64,000 nt of DNA from Chrysomallon squamiferum (GCA_012295275.1 CM022678.1:14944459-15008458); one strand, 5' to 3'; numbered from the stretch's first letter, positions 12,613 to 26,260 are shown. Numbers and translations: made by a program. The notes: a model not told the origin generated them from the sequence alone.

Positions 12613-15600
12613 GTCTGACCAACAATAAATATGGGTATGCCTAGTGTTTTACCACAACATCAAACGTAGTTGATGTCTGACAACAATAAATATGGGTACA
12701 CCTAGTGTTTTACCACTACAACAACAGACATGTAGTTGATGTGTGACAACAATAAATATGGGTATCCTTAGTGTTTTACCACTACAACAACAGCAGACAG
12801 GTTGTTTATGTGTGAGAACAATAAATGTGGATATGCCTAGTGTTTTAAGACTACAACGACACCAGACATGTAGTCAATATATATGCATATCCCTAGTGTT
12901 TTACCACTACAATAACATGTAGTCGTTGTCTGACAATAATAAATATGGGTACGCCTAGTGCTTTACCACTTGCAAAACAGCAGACATATAATAGATGTCT
13001 GACAACAGTAAATATGTCTATCTTTAGTGTTTTACCACTACAACAACAGCATACATATAACATATGTCTGACAACAGTAAATATGGGTATCTTTAGTGTT
13101 TTATCACTACAACAACAGCATACATATAATAGATGTCTGACAACAGTAAATATGTCTATCTTTAGTGTTTTATCACTACAACAACAGCATACATATAATA
13201 GATGTCTGACAACAGTAAATATGTCTATCTTTAGTGTTTTATCACTACAACAACAGCATACATATAACATGTCTGACAACAGTAAATATGTCTATCTTTA
13301 GTGTTTTATCACTACAACAACAGCATACATATAACATATGTCTGACAACAGTAAATATGGGTATCTTTAGTGTTTTACCACAACAACAGCAGACATGTAG
13401 TCAATGTCTGACAATAATAAATATGATATGGCTAGTGTTTTACCACAACAAATATGGGTATCCCTGGTGTTTTACCACTATAACAACAGCAGATATGTAG
13501 TCAATGTGTGACAACAATAAATATGGACCCTAGTATTTCCACTACAACAGCAGACATGTAGTCAATGTCTCACAACAATAAATATGGATCCCTAGTGTTT
13601 TACCACTACAAGAACAACAAACATGTAGTCGATGTCTGACAATAATGAATATGATATCCCTAGTGTTTTACCCCAACAACAGACATGTAGGCTATGTCTG
13701 ATAACAATAAATATGGGTATCCCTGGTATTTCCACTACAACAACAGCAGACATGTAGTCAATGTCTGACAATAATAAATATGATATGGCTAGTGTTTTAC
13801 CACCACAGACATGTAGTCTATGTCTGACAATCAAAAATAAGGGTATCCCTAGTGTTTTACCACTACAACAGCAGACATGTAGTGCATATCTAACAAAAAT
13901 AAATATGTGCATCCCTAATGGTTTACCACTACAAGAACAACAAACGTAGTCGATGTCTGACAATAGTGTTTTACCCCAACAACAGACATGTAGGCTATGT
14001 CTGACAACAATAAATATGGGTATCCCTGGTATTTCCACTACAACAACAGCAGACATGTAGTCAATGTGTGACAACAACAAATATGGGTATCCCTGGTGTT
14101 TTACCACTATAACAACAGCAGATATGTAGTCAATGTGTAACAACAATAAATATGGACCCTAGTATTTCCACTACAACAGCAGACATGTAGTCAATGTCTG
14201 AAACAATAAATATGGGTATCCCTAGTGTTTTACCACTACAACAACAGCAGACATGTAGTTGATGTGTGACAACAATAAATATGGGTATCCCTGGTATTTC
14301 CACTACAACAACAGCAGACATGTAGTCGATGTCTGACAATACATGTGGGTATCCCTTGTACTTTACCACTACAACAACAGCAGACAGGTTGTTTATGTGT
14401 GAGAACAATAAATGTGGATATGCCTAGTGTTTTAAGACTACAACGACAGCAGATATGTAGTCGATGTCTGAGAACAATATATATGCATATGACTAGTGTT
14501 TTACCACTACAATAACAACAGACATGTAGTCTATATCTGTCAACAATAAATGTGTGTATCCCTAGTGCTTTACCACTACAACAACAGCTTACATGCATTT
14601 GATGTCTGCCAACAATAAATATGCGTATCCCTAGTGTTTTACCACTACAACAACGACAGACCTGTAGTTGATGTCTGACAACAATATGGGTATCCCTAAT
14701 GTTTACCACTACAACAACAAACATGTAGTTGATGTCTGCCAACAATATGGGTATTCCTAGTGTTTTACCACTACAACAGCAGACATGTAGTCGATGTCTG
14801 ACAACAATAAATATGAGTATACCTACTGTTTCACCACCACAACAACAGCAGACATATAGTCAATGTCTGAGAACAATAAATACGGGTATGGCCAGTGTTT
14901 TACCACTACAACAACAGCAGACATGTAGTTGATGTCTGACAACAATAAATATGGGTATCCCTACTGTTTTTCCACTACAACAACAGCAGACAGGTTGTGT
15001 ATGTCTGACAAGAAGAAACATGGGAATGGCTAGTGTTAACCTCTACAAAACGGCATACATATAATAGATGTCTGACAACATGACTAAATATGGGTATCTT
15101 TAGTGTTTTACCACAACAGCAGACAAGTATTCTCTGTCTGACGTCGATAAATTCGGGCATCCCTACTGTTTTACCACTACCACAACAGCAGACATGCAGT
15201 CGATGTCTGATAACAATAAATATGGGTATTGCTAGTGTTTTACCACTACAACAACATACCTGTAGTGTATGTCTGGCAACAATAAGTATGGACATCTTTA
15301 GTGTTTTACTACAACAGCAGACATGTAGCGTATGTCTCACAACAATAAATATGGATCCCTAGTGTTTTACCACTACAACAACAGCAGACATGTAGCGCAT
15401 GTCTGGCAACAATAAATATGGGTATCCCTAGTGTTTTACCACTACAACAAAAGTAGACACACTCTATGTCTGACAATAAAAAATATGGAAACAGCTTACA
15501 TGCAGTCTGTCTGGCAATAAATATGTGATCCCTAGTGTTTTACCACTACGAAAACAGCTTACATGCAGTCTGTCTGGCAATAAATATGTGCATCCCTAGT

Positions 15601-15895
15601 GTTTTACCACTACGAAAACAGCTTACATGCAGTCTGTCTGGCAATAAATATGTGCATCCCTAGTGTTTTACCACTACGAAAACAGCTTACATGCAGTCTG
15701 TCTGGCAATAAATATGTGCATCCCTAGTGTTTTACCACTACAACAGCTTACATGTAGTCGATGTCTGACAACAAGATGGGTATCCCTAATGTTTTACCAC
15801 TACAACAACAGACATGTAGTCTATGTCTGACAACAATAAATATGAGTATACCTACTGTTTTACCACTACAACAGCAGACAATAAATATGGATATC
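12613..15895. repeat. ~60-70-bp minisatellite array (family 2), about fifty units
   Basis: Monomers contain GACATGTAGTCGATGTCTGA, then CAACAATAAATATGGGTATC, CCTAGTGTTTTACCACTACA and ACAACAGC. Units vary in length and carry many indels. Local young expansions are visible near 13020-13370 (TAAATATGTCTATCTTTAG type) and 15535-15730 (about 64-base units with GAAAACAGCTTACATGCAG). The first part of the monomer resembles family 1, so both arrays probably share an ancestor. The array stops sharply near 15895. Confidence 0.95.
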
Positions 15896-15899
15896 ACAG

Positions 15900-18800
15900 A
15901 GATTGTAAAGGCTATTGGAAGGTCAGAAAACTTGAGAAAAACCTAATGAAGCTGTAATAGTCTTCTGAAACAGTCTCCTCTTTGCTTTGTGAAGTTGCAC
16001 ATTGAATCAGGTTCTCTAAAGACCACTTTTCAAGTCACTTCTTATATTAAGTTTTGCTCCATTTATATTCAAATAACCATATACTGTAATAAACTTTTGT
16101 AAGTACTATTACAATATAATTAATAATCAGTCCATTTTCATTTTTTTTTCTATATTTTCTTCTTTCTTTCTCACTGTAAAGTGCTTTGAACCTGCACTGT
16201 GGAGAAAATGGCACAACTGTTGCCAATGCTGAACAAAACTGCGAAGTCAAGTTTACAATTTAATTTTTGACCATGTGAATCAAAGAGGAATTTGACATAG
16301 GCCAAAATGACAGAGCGAGGTAAGCTTGACACTTTAAATTGGTTATTAGACAGTTTGACACCATACAACATTTAATGAAATAGAAAAAATTACAGTGGCT
16401 GATCCAGGGGAGGTGAATTTACTTCTTTATTTTTCCAACTGAAATTAGTTGTATTTTAATTAGAATTGCTGGAAACCTGTTTAGATGTTCAAGAAGATGA
16501 AACTGTCCTGATGTATGAGCTTAAATACAAAAGCAGTTTATTCTGAAGAACAGTAAGCACAAAGCAGGTTTTGACAGTTTTGTGGCTTTGCACCACACTA
16601 CAAGCTGTCTGAGTCCTTACTACTTGACTAATTAATGAAACACCTGCTCTTTTTTTCTTCTTTTATTACTTTTGTCAGATAAATCAGGTTAACAATTGTT
16701 GACTTTGCTACCAATTGTTGCATACACATCACCCAAAGTGTTTGTGACAATCTAACTGATCTAACATTATCAGCATTCATTAGAAAGAGAAAAGTTTTCA
16801 ATTTTTGGCTGTAAATCACAACTTGGCAAAATATGTGCATCTTTGGGAAACATCTAGACTCCCAATCCAGCCACCACCGACACTTGTTTTATTTCAGGAT
16901 CTGCCACTGAATTGGTTATTCCTATCTTTGACTATGACCAATGTTTTGCAATAATTAAACTGGTTATTCCTGATGTTTGGTGCTAGAAATTCTAAAACCT
17001 GGTATATCAGATATTTTATTACTTTAATCAATGGGATATTATAATCTTTATGATTAAAAAATATTCTACAAATCTGCTCTACAAATACGAAGATACCAGC
17101 ATTAATCTACAAATCTGACATAAAAGCAGAAGACATCTTGAATCATGCCATACAAACATGAAGATAAAATGTGCGGCACAAAAAAAAAAAAATGCATTTA
17201 TTCTACAAATCTGCCAAGTAAATATGATGCCAAACATTATAAAAAGAAAGCTAAACAGTTTACAGCAGGTAAATTTGGATTATTAGTTAGGGATCTTAAT
17301 CAAGCTAGTTCAACTATGTTCTGGGAAAACAACAGGGGCCCTTTACTGAAATCCCAGGAGACAGAATTAAAATAGAAAAGTAAATATCTGATGAAAAATT
17401 AAATTAATAAATAAAATAATGTTTAGAGAAAAATAAATAAAATAAAATAAAATAAAACATTTAAAATATTTAAAATATAAAATAAAAAATCATCAGTATT
17501 CACAGAGAAATTAGAAAGAGGAAATGAGAGAAACTAGACTGATCACATGTCACTCCTGTGTGATGCATGTAAAATATCCTTTGCTGTTAACTGGTAAAAA
17601 TAAAACTACCAAACAGCTTCATCGTCAAACAAGAAAACATTAATTTCATTCAAAGTTGCTTTTTTCAAGACTTCTATATAATTCTGAAAATCTCCATATT
17701 ATTATTATCTCTGAGCTAATGGTGAAATGTTTTATTTCTTTAAATATCTCATTTATTTTATTTTATTAATATTATTTTTTAATTTAAATACATTTAAATG
17801 TTGTTTGTATGGCAGATTGATGTGAACAAAATCCCACAGACAATATGAAATGTCTGGATGATGATCCAACATGGTTCAAATGAATAAAATAAATATTTTG
17901 AAACTGGACATAAATTGTTTTATCTTTGTTTATAATATATCTGTTTGAGACACACATGAGAAATGGGCTGTTAATGAATATAAACTTTTATAAAATTCTG
18001 AAACTGTTTGTCCCATCTGTGTCTACTACCAAGTATAAATCACGTGAAAAGTTCATTTTTATAATTATATAAAATCAACTTAACATCCCTTAAACAGGCT
18101 TTCATCATCTAATAGCAAACAGTTAACTAATAATAAACACAACCTGTTGTAATTCAGTGTATAATACAGGTTAAAACTCTGACCATTTATCAGCAAATAC
18201 AATAACTGAAAAATCTCAGGATCTTTACAATAAAAACATTCCTAAAGATTTAGGTCAGTTATATGCAAGACCCACAAAAATATTAAATGTAACAGAGGTG
18301 TCTAAGCCAAATGTCAAATAACTGACCAGCCACTGGCAATCATCCAGGGCAAGGAACCCTTAAATCAGTCTGCATTCTGACACAATGACTTGTCAGACTG
18401 ACTGTTCCAGATGAAAAACAGTGTAAACATACACAAACAGTCAGGTGATAAAAAGTTAAAATTAAAAGAGAACTTTTTTCATTTTAAATTTTAAAAAATT
18501 AAAATAATATCTATTCATGTTTTTGGAAATAAATTTAAAATAAAGTATCTTTATTTCTGAATCAAAGTTTATAATTTAAAAAGGAGTTAAATCTTGTAAC
18601 TGAAAAGGTATTTTTGTACTAATGTTTTCCATATGGAACAGCACAAATTTTAATCATTTTTTTATTCATATTTTTAATTTTAATTTAAACATGTAATTTA
18701 AAATATTATCATATTAAAATGTTATAAGATTTGTTATTAAAACAACATTTATAACAAGTATGTGAACTTTTAATACAATAATTAGCAAACGTGTAAGACG

Positions 18801-19390
18801 TTATGAAGTCCATTATTTTAAAACTATTTTAATTTATATTAATTCTGTGTTTGTGTTTCTGTAAATTGGTAGATGTTATTATTAATATACCACATATTTG
18901 TTATATATATATATACACTGCAGTCCAATAAAAATAAATAAATAAAATATTATCCAGTTAAAAAGATCTGTACTTTTTAAACAGTATTTTTCAAGTATGG
19001 TAATTAAATTAAGATAAAAGCAGATTATGTTAAAAACTATATTTAATATTCTTAATTTTTAAAACTGTTTTAATAAATGAATTTTTCTCTTTAAAGACTT
19101 TTTCTTAGTATTCTTTTACTATTCACATGTATGTGCATGTGTATGCTTGTTTGATATTAATAGTTGTAAATGACCTGCTAGGACATTTTACTGTAATAAG
19201 AACAGCAAAAACCATGCCTTTGATTAATATGAACTGAACAGTTGTACCTCAGTAAAAGAAAAAGTTTTTTTTTTTAAAAACCATTAACTTTTTAATAGAG
19301 AACTTGCTCCAATTTTGCAAATTAACTTTTAGTAACTTGTCAACTGTACATTAACTGACAGTCTTCCATTAGATCAATAATTACTATTAG
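15900..19390. other. AT-rich stretch with relict repeat fragments, no gene confirmed
   Basis: A fragment of the dispersed repeat seen near 8.55 kb recurs at 17325-17660. Poly-A and AT-rich tracts occupy much of the rest. A short ATG segment followed by a good-looking donor occurs at 16307-16320, but no downstream exon was found, so I do not call it a gene. Confidence 0.45.
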
Positions 19391-19396
19391 ACTATA

Positions 19397-20125
19397 GGGT
19401 CATTCCATGTCAAATCACCCAATGGGTTAAACCTGACCATCTCAGATTTTTATCAAACTTGATTATCTAAAACCTGAATGATCAAGATGGTGAGACGGTT
19501 AAGCATCAGAAACACCTAGTTCTCTCAAATTTATGTGAACTTTATGCATACATGTAGGCCTACAATGTCTTACTTAATGATCAAGAAAGATGGTGATTCC
19601 TAGCATCCAGAATTGATCATTCAGGTTTTAGTTAATCAGATGTTAATGGCTGAAAAGTTGTTATTTTCATGTATATGCATTTTTAAAATCTATATTGTGG
19701 CTAAACAAAAAATATTACACCCAGGAAACTTTTATATGTTTTCGTTAACATGTGGGAGATTAAATTTCAATAAATGTCATCTCAAGGTCACGTGATCCAC
19801 ATGGTCAAATTCAAGGTTATAGCAAAGGTCAAAAGGTAAATGTACCCCAATATTTTCCAAACTGGAAAAAATGGCAGATTTGGAATCCTTGTCATATTGC
19901 CTTTTCAACAATACCAATTTTATGAAGATTGGCGGTCAAGCCCATTTTTGTTAAAAATCTCAAAATTCGGTGGGCCATATCTCCCACACCACTGGTCCGA
20001 TTGGGCTAAAATTTCAGATTTGGTGCTGTGGGATCCCAGTCATTAAGTATACCAAGTTTTATAAAAATCTGAGACAGTCGGGTTTAAATTTCTTTTTTTG
20101 GGGGTGATTTGACATGGAAGGACCC
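19397..20125 (+). mobile_element. Non-autonomous DNA transposon with 4-bp TSD (copy 1)
   Basis: The element begins GGGTCATTCC and continues ATGTCAAATCACCC. It ends with the inverted counterpart GGGTGATTTGACATGG then AAGGACCC, giving a 24-base terminal inverted repeat with one mismatch. It is flanked by TATA on both sides (19393-19396 and 20126-20129), consistent with a 4-base target duplication. Its 729 bases carry no long open frame. Most of its interior also occurs in the larger copy at 21227-23700, so it looks like an internally deleted derivative. The superfamily is not assigned. Confidence 0.85.
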
Positions 20126-20129
20126 TATA

Positions 20130-21222
20130 GTAAAATTAAACAAAATGAAAACCTACTTGAAAAAATATTCTTGTGACTGGTGGATTGGTGAAAAAATGTA
20201 ACTTTATGTATGATAAACTGAATGCATCATGTCAAAAAATAAATAAATAAAAAGGACAAAATAGGACAAATATTTTTAGGATTTCCAGAGATTAAAAAAT
20301 ACAAACAGAATTAAAAACATAACTCCACATATTCATCTAAGACAATTCAAGTGGGATTCTAAGGTCTCAAAGGAATAGAAAACAAGAAGTAAAGCTGCTA
20401 CATCATAACTAATGTAACAGTACCAATATTATAAAATTACTGTTCTCACAAAAAATATATTTGTTCACTTACAGAGACCACACAGAAATGAAGCAATGAA
20501 TCTCAAGTCACAAGTTTTGATAATGTCCTTTTTCTTCCACATTTCATTTCTTGCCTAAATGCATTACTTTTTGTTGACGGCTTTCAAATGATTGTCTTCA
20601 ATCCATAAAATAACTAGCAAAAGAAAAATATTCTTTTTGTAAGTTTAACTGATTATTAAGAAATTACAACATATAATTCTAAAATTAAAATATAAATAAA
20701 TTAAAAGCATTTTCTCCATCTTTAAAATATATTATAAAAATATTAATTGCATGGTACAAATGGTTTTTAAATATTACTGACTTCATTCAATTACCCAGTA
20801 ATTATTCATTTTATTTTATTTTATTTAATAATATACTTCATCTTGAAAAAAATAGGTTGAATTTTAATGTATTAAAAAATAGAAATCATATGTTGTTACA
20901 TGACTTACTCATCACAGAGCTTGTGCAGTATTAAATGTGCATTTCCAGAAGATTTCATCAACCATTTCTTCATTTTGCAGCTCTGAAATAAGACTAAAAA
21001 CACAAAATCAATTAGTTATAAAATGTCCATTTGAAGTAAATAAATGCAGCTTGAAATGTTTTCAGCTATACATGTAAAGTTTAAACCAGAGTTATACTAC
21101 TAAGTCCAAAACTAGATTATAATTACAAGAATCTTTAGGATGATGAACTGATATTTTAGGATACAATATCATTCACTAGTCAATTTTTCTAAACTCAGTA
21201 ATAACTAAAATTCTGAAAAACT
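20130..21222. other. AT-rich spacer between two transposon copies
   Basis: No gene or structured element is seen beyond short A/T runs. Confidence 0.5.
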
Positions 21223-21226
21223 GAAG

Positions 21227-23700
21227 GGGTCATTCCGTGTCAAATCACCCAATGGTTTAAACCTGACCGTCTCAGATTTTTATGTAAACTTGGTATACTT
21301 GTTGACTGGGGTCCCACAGCACCAAATCTGAAATTTTAGCTCAATCAGACAAGTGGTGTTGGAGATACGGCCCATCGAATTTTGAGATTTTTGCCAAAAA
21401 TGGGTGTGACCACCAACCTTAGAACCCTCATATCTCAGGAACTACTGGGCCAATCTTCATAAACTTGTTATTGTTAGAAAGGCAAAATGACAAGGATACC
21501 AAATCTGCCATTTTTGCTTAGTTTGGAAAATATTGGAGTACCTTGACCTTTTGACCTTTGCTATGACCTTGAAATTGACCGTGTGGATCACGTGATCTTG
21601 AGGTGACCTTTATTGAAATTTAATCTCCCACATGTTAACTAAAACATATAAAAGTTTCCTGGGTGTAATATTTTTTGTTTAGCCACAATATAGATTTAAA
21701 AAATGCACATACATGAAAATAACACCTTTTCAGCCATTAACATCTGATTAACTAAAACCTGAATGATCAATTCTGGATGCTAGGAATCACCATCTCTCTT
21801 GACCATCGAGTAAGACATTGTAGACATGTATGCATAAAGTTCACATATAAAAGTTTCCTGGGTATAATATTTTTTGTTTAGCCATAACAGAGATTTAAAA
21901 AAATGCATACCTGCATGGATGATTGATACAATGCATTACAATGTACATTTTCTCTGAGACTAAAAACTCATCTTTGGAGTTAAAACCCACCTGACATGTC
22001 TGAAGGAATGCCTGAAGGATATGAAAAGATGCCAAATGGCATGACATGTTCTACACAATCAGGCTCAAAGGGTTAACAGGAAGTGATGCTTCAGGCAGGT
22101 CAGGAACTCCTTTAGATTCCCTGGTGCAATCCCCATTGAGCACATGGCAATTAGAAGTTTAAGACAAAGAAGTTTCTTCATCTGCATTTCTTTGACAATC
22201 TGAAGCTTTTTAAGTTGGACACAATGTCAGATGTTGCTATATAAACAATATTTTTAATTCATAAAACCTATTAAGTAATTTTATCATGTCATGTGGGCCT
22301 TGCCATTGGTTTTGAACAAGGTTTCAGTCAACAACAGTACAACCCAGTCTGAAATCAGACGTCATCAAGTGATCAACACCATCATATCAAAAAGGAGTTG
22401 TTGCGAAGTGTATGGAAAATTGAGGAAGTCGAACTCCTCACTCTTTGAAGTGGGATCAAAACACGTGACATCAAGAGTATCATGAACAAGAACTTTTCAT
22501 CAAATTTTCAACATTGCAGAAAAACTGTTGTGAACCCCTTAATCGCCACCCTGAGCAAGCATGCACTAGATCTTTAAGAATTGTTAGCATGGGCACTTAC
22601 AAATGCTTAGTAAATCCTCCAAAGACACTAGTGCCAGGAGACAAGTTGTGCTGTGACTGTCTGATTACCCTTCAGAAATCAAAGGTCCTGCAGAGGATGG
22701 CTTTAGTATGGGTGGTATTACAATGGGAGAATTTGGTGATAACTTGCCAGGCAAACCGCTGGTTGTTGTTTCCCCAGAAAAGGACTTTGATTTGAATTCT
22801 ATTCTGTAGAGTTTAGGCGAAACATTCACTAGCACATTCCAGTAAATGAATGAAAGGACAGAAAAAAACTAGCATCAGCTACAGTAACATTAAAATGACA
22901 TCTTAATGTCTGAATCCTACCCAGAGCGTGTGCAAATCTTGATTTTGTCACCCTTTACCACTGAAAGGACAATGAATTGAAGGAGGAAATAATCCAATTT
23001 TATGAAAGTGATGAGAACAGTAGAATGTGTCTGGGAATGAAGGATACAGTGAGCATTTGAAACAAACATAGTGAGAAGGTTAAGCATCAGAAACACCTAG
23101 TTCTCTCAAATTTATGTGAACTTTATGCATACATGTAGGCTTACAATGTCTTACTCAATGATCAAGAAAGATGGTGATCCCTAGCATCCAGAATTGATCA
23201 TTCAGGTTTTAGTTAATCAGATGTTAATGGCTGAAAAGGTGTTATTTTCAGTAGTTGGGAATGAAGGATACAGTGAGCATTTGAAACAAACATAGTGAGA
23301 AGGTTAAGCATCAGAAACACCTAGTTCTCTCAAATTTATGTGAACTTTATGCATACATGTAGGCTTACAATGTCTTACTCAATGATCAAGAAAGATGGTG
23401 ATCCCTAGCATCCAGAATTGATCATTCAGGTTTTAGTTAATCAGATGTTAATGGCTGAAAAGGTGTTATTTTCAGTAGTTCCTGAGATATGAGGGTTCTA
23501 AGGTTGGTGGTCACACCCATTTTGGCAAAAATCTCAAAATTCGGTGGGCCATATCTCCCACACCACTGGTCTGATTCGGCTAACATTTCAGATTTGGTGC
23601 TGTGGGATCCCAGTCAACAAGTATACCAAGTTTTATAAAAATCTGAGATGGTCGGGTTTAAATTTCTTCTTTTTTTGGGTGATTTGACACAGAATGACCC
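21227..23700 (+). mobile_element. Long-TIR DNA transposon with 4-bp TSD (copy 2, 2.47 kb)
   Basis: The ends are GGGTCATTCC... and ...GAATGACCC, inverted repeats of the same family as copy 1. The flanks are GAAG at 21223-21226 and GAAG at 23701-23704, a clean 4-base target duplication. Inverted similarity continues inward for about 240 bases or more from each end, so this is a foldback-like, long-TIR element. The right arm contains an exact 224-base tandem duplication (about 23031-23478). The central 22.1-23.0 kb carries broken coding-like segments. The family is not identified. Confidence 0.85.
22291..22795 (+). pseudogene. Broken open frames inside the long-TIR transposon
   Basis: Two plus-strand frames, 22291-22485 and 22514-22795, sit in the centre of the element and have non-AT-biased codon content. 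The second has closely spaced cysteines (KNCCEPLNRH near its start, and LVPGDKLCCDCLITL further on), a CC...C-C-x2-C arrangement that suggests a zinc-binding N-terminal module. No catalytic DDE region could be recognised. They are presumably remnants of the element's own protein. Attribution to a transposase is inference from position only. Confidence 0.45.
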
Positions 23701-23704
23701 GAAG

Positions 23705-25422
23705 ATAAAATATCAAAATATGAAATGGCCAATTTCTTGAAATGTTGACAATACTTCCAAATTAAAAACTGCTGTTCATCATGTAATACTGAAAAAAAAA
23801 AGTAATGATGTTAATACTGGAAAGGGAAAAGATCTAAAATAATAATATAAAATGCCAAACAATTTTTCTGAATTATAAAGAATTAAATATATTTTTTAGG
23901 AATTCCTATTCACACAAAATAAAAAGTATGATTATTAGCAATGTACAAAAATAAATGTAATTAATGGCAAAATGTACTTACCTACAGTTATGAATGTTTT
24001 CATATTTTTCAATGTATTTAAAAAAAAGTTATTAATAATTTATCATATTTTTTGGTTAAAATTGACTACCTGGTAAAACTGTCTTATCAGTTCAATTGAA
24101 CATGAACAATGACACAAGGTAGCAAGCAATTCACAGGCCATGCCAATGGCCAGGTCTCTATGGAGATTTAATTAAGCAGCTTTGCTAATTATATTTAAAG
24201 CTGTATCAAATAGTGGCCCAGTGTGTTAACCTTTTCTACAATCTAATCAAAAGTTCAGAACAAAGATATCAATTCAGCTGTACCCTTGATTATCATAAAA
24301 AGTTATGCCGAAGTGAAAAAACAAAACAAAACAAAAATATTGATTTGTATGTTTATTTTGTTTTGTTATTTATTTATTTATTTATTTATTGTGTTTGTTG
24401 GCGTAGGAGAGCCGCGCGCGCTGTTTTTTAAATATTGTTATTGTTATTATTATTTTTTTTTTTTTTTTTTTTTTTTAATTCCTCGTGTCACTTGATTGTT
24501 CAACAACGAACATGGGTCAATAAATTCCAAATTATTGCTATAGTTGAAAAACACATTTATTGCCTTGTTTACCAAATGCTATAAAATAATAATAATAATA
24601 ATAAATAAAAATAAAAAATAAATAAAACTGTGTATTTACCCATTTAATTTCATTCAGTTCTGAGCTGTCAAGACACACGCTATCTTTTCCAGTAATTTCC
24701 AATAATGTCTGCCATTTTTTTTTTTTAAATGCACTTGTCTGATACTCTTCTATTATTATCATTAAAGTAATCCATTGCAGGCGCAGTAAAAACGGTCACC
24801 AGTTTGAAGTACTAACTTTATATATATATATATTTGTATTTTTAATTTAAAAAAAAACAAAAAAAACAACAAAGTTTAGCTTCCTAAATAAACTAAAAAT
24901 AAATAAATACATTAATAAATAATAAATAAATAAATAAATAAATAAAAAGAAACATTTTTTTTTTTTTTTTTTTTTTTATATGTGAATTGCCGTTCTTGGT
25001 AATACTTTACTAAAAACTCATCATGTTTTGCATTTACAGTAAATAAACATAATATAAAATTTGTTGACAAAGTGCTACATTAAGGACAGGCTTTGTTATT
25101 GGTTAGTAATGATGATACAAACTGAATGGACTTGCTGGATTCACATTTGTTCAGTTTCACAACTTCAACCTTAAGTGTTCCATATTTACAGAAAGGTTCT
25201 AGTAAAGGTGCAAGCACTGGTCTGTCACATTAACCTCCCTAATGAAATTCTGTGTTGATTGCAGTCAGACAATGATCTGTTTGCTGCCACTGAATTGCCA
25301 ATCAGATATTTTATATATATTTTCTAATTTTTTCTGGAATTATACATATTGCCTTGTAGCACATACATATGAGTGTATAAATAAAAAGTGTTTATGTTGG
25401 GTACATGGTATGTATGTGAGTA

Positions 25423-25456
<34 letters not shown>

Positions 25457-26260
25457 AGGTGTTGCTGTGTGAGTGTGGTGTGTTTGTTTTTTTTGTTTTC
25501 AAGTATAACTGGTGTATGTGGTTTATATTGTGATTCTATATGTAATATATGTGCAGTCAGGCTGTTTTGTGTGTGTGATGAAGTGAATGTGGTCCAATTA
25601 ATTTGTATTTTTTTTTTTTTTTTTTTTCGTAAACTTAATTCAACTGAGTTAATAAATGAATGCTCAAGTTTCTAAAGGAAACTACTGTTTGGTGATCCTA
25701 TCAAAAATTTAAATACTCTGTCTTTATTCAGTCATGAATAATTGCTGTTAATAAAGGAAAGTAATTTTGTTTATTTGTAATTATACAAGTTTCTACAAGA
25801 ATACAGTTTTAGCTGACAGATAAGTTGTTTCCTTTTAGTTATACATCTTAATTTAAATATTTATTGCATCATTACTTCTAGACAAACATTTTGTTTCTGT
25901 ACCTGTTGCTGTAGACGTAAAGTTTCTAAAGAAAACTACTGTTTGGTGATCTTATGAAAAATTTAAATACCCTGTCTATATTCAGTCATATATAATTACT
26001 GTTAATGAAGGAAATTAATTTTGTTTGTCAATTTAAATTGTATTCTTGTAGAAACTTGTATAGTTAGAAATTATAGCAGTAGTAATATGTAGTAGTAGTA
26101 AAAGTAGTAATAGTAAAGAAAATAATTATATAGAATTTCCAATATTAATAAACAAATAAAAGTATTAATGAGTTCAAAACATTAAAATGGAATTTAAAAT
26201 TTCATTAAAAGAAGTTGTACAGAAACAGACAAAAACAAATTTTTAAAAAATGAGAAAAGG
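23705..26260. other. AT-rich stretch, microsatellites and a local duplication
   Basis: The stretch holds poly-T runs near 24452-24476 and 24956-24977, (TG)n at 25428-25454, and a direct duplication of about 110 bases (25670-25780 and 25920-26030). No gene is supported. Confidence 0.6.
25670..26070. repeat. Local direct duplication plus inverted 25-mer
   Basis: The segment from TTTCTAAAGGAAACTACTG at about 25670 recurs at about 25920 with roughly ten differences over 110 bases. In addition TATACAAGTTTCTACAAGAA near 25784 is present as its inverse near 26040. Confidence 0.75.

Noticed and set aside
12893-15362. Many repeat-containing open frames on both strands
   Set aside because: They are translations of the second minisatellite family in various frames. 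Frames change with every indel, so no protein is being maintained.
11530-15895. CRISPR-like array of repeats and spacers
   Set aside because: The whole unit repeats without unique spacers, lengths vary, and the context is a eukaryotic genome.
16307-16320. ATGACAGAGCGAG|GTAAGC as a possible first coding exon
   Set aside because: Start and donor look good, but no acceptor-bounded coding exon could be linked to it.
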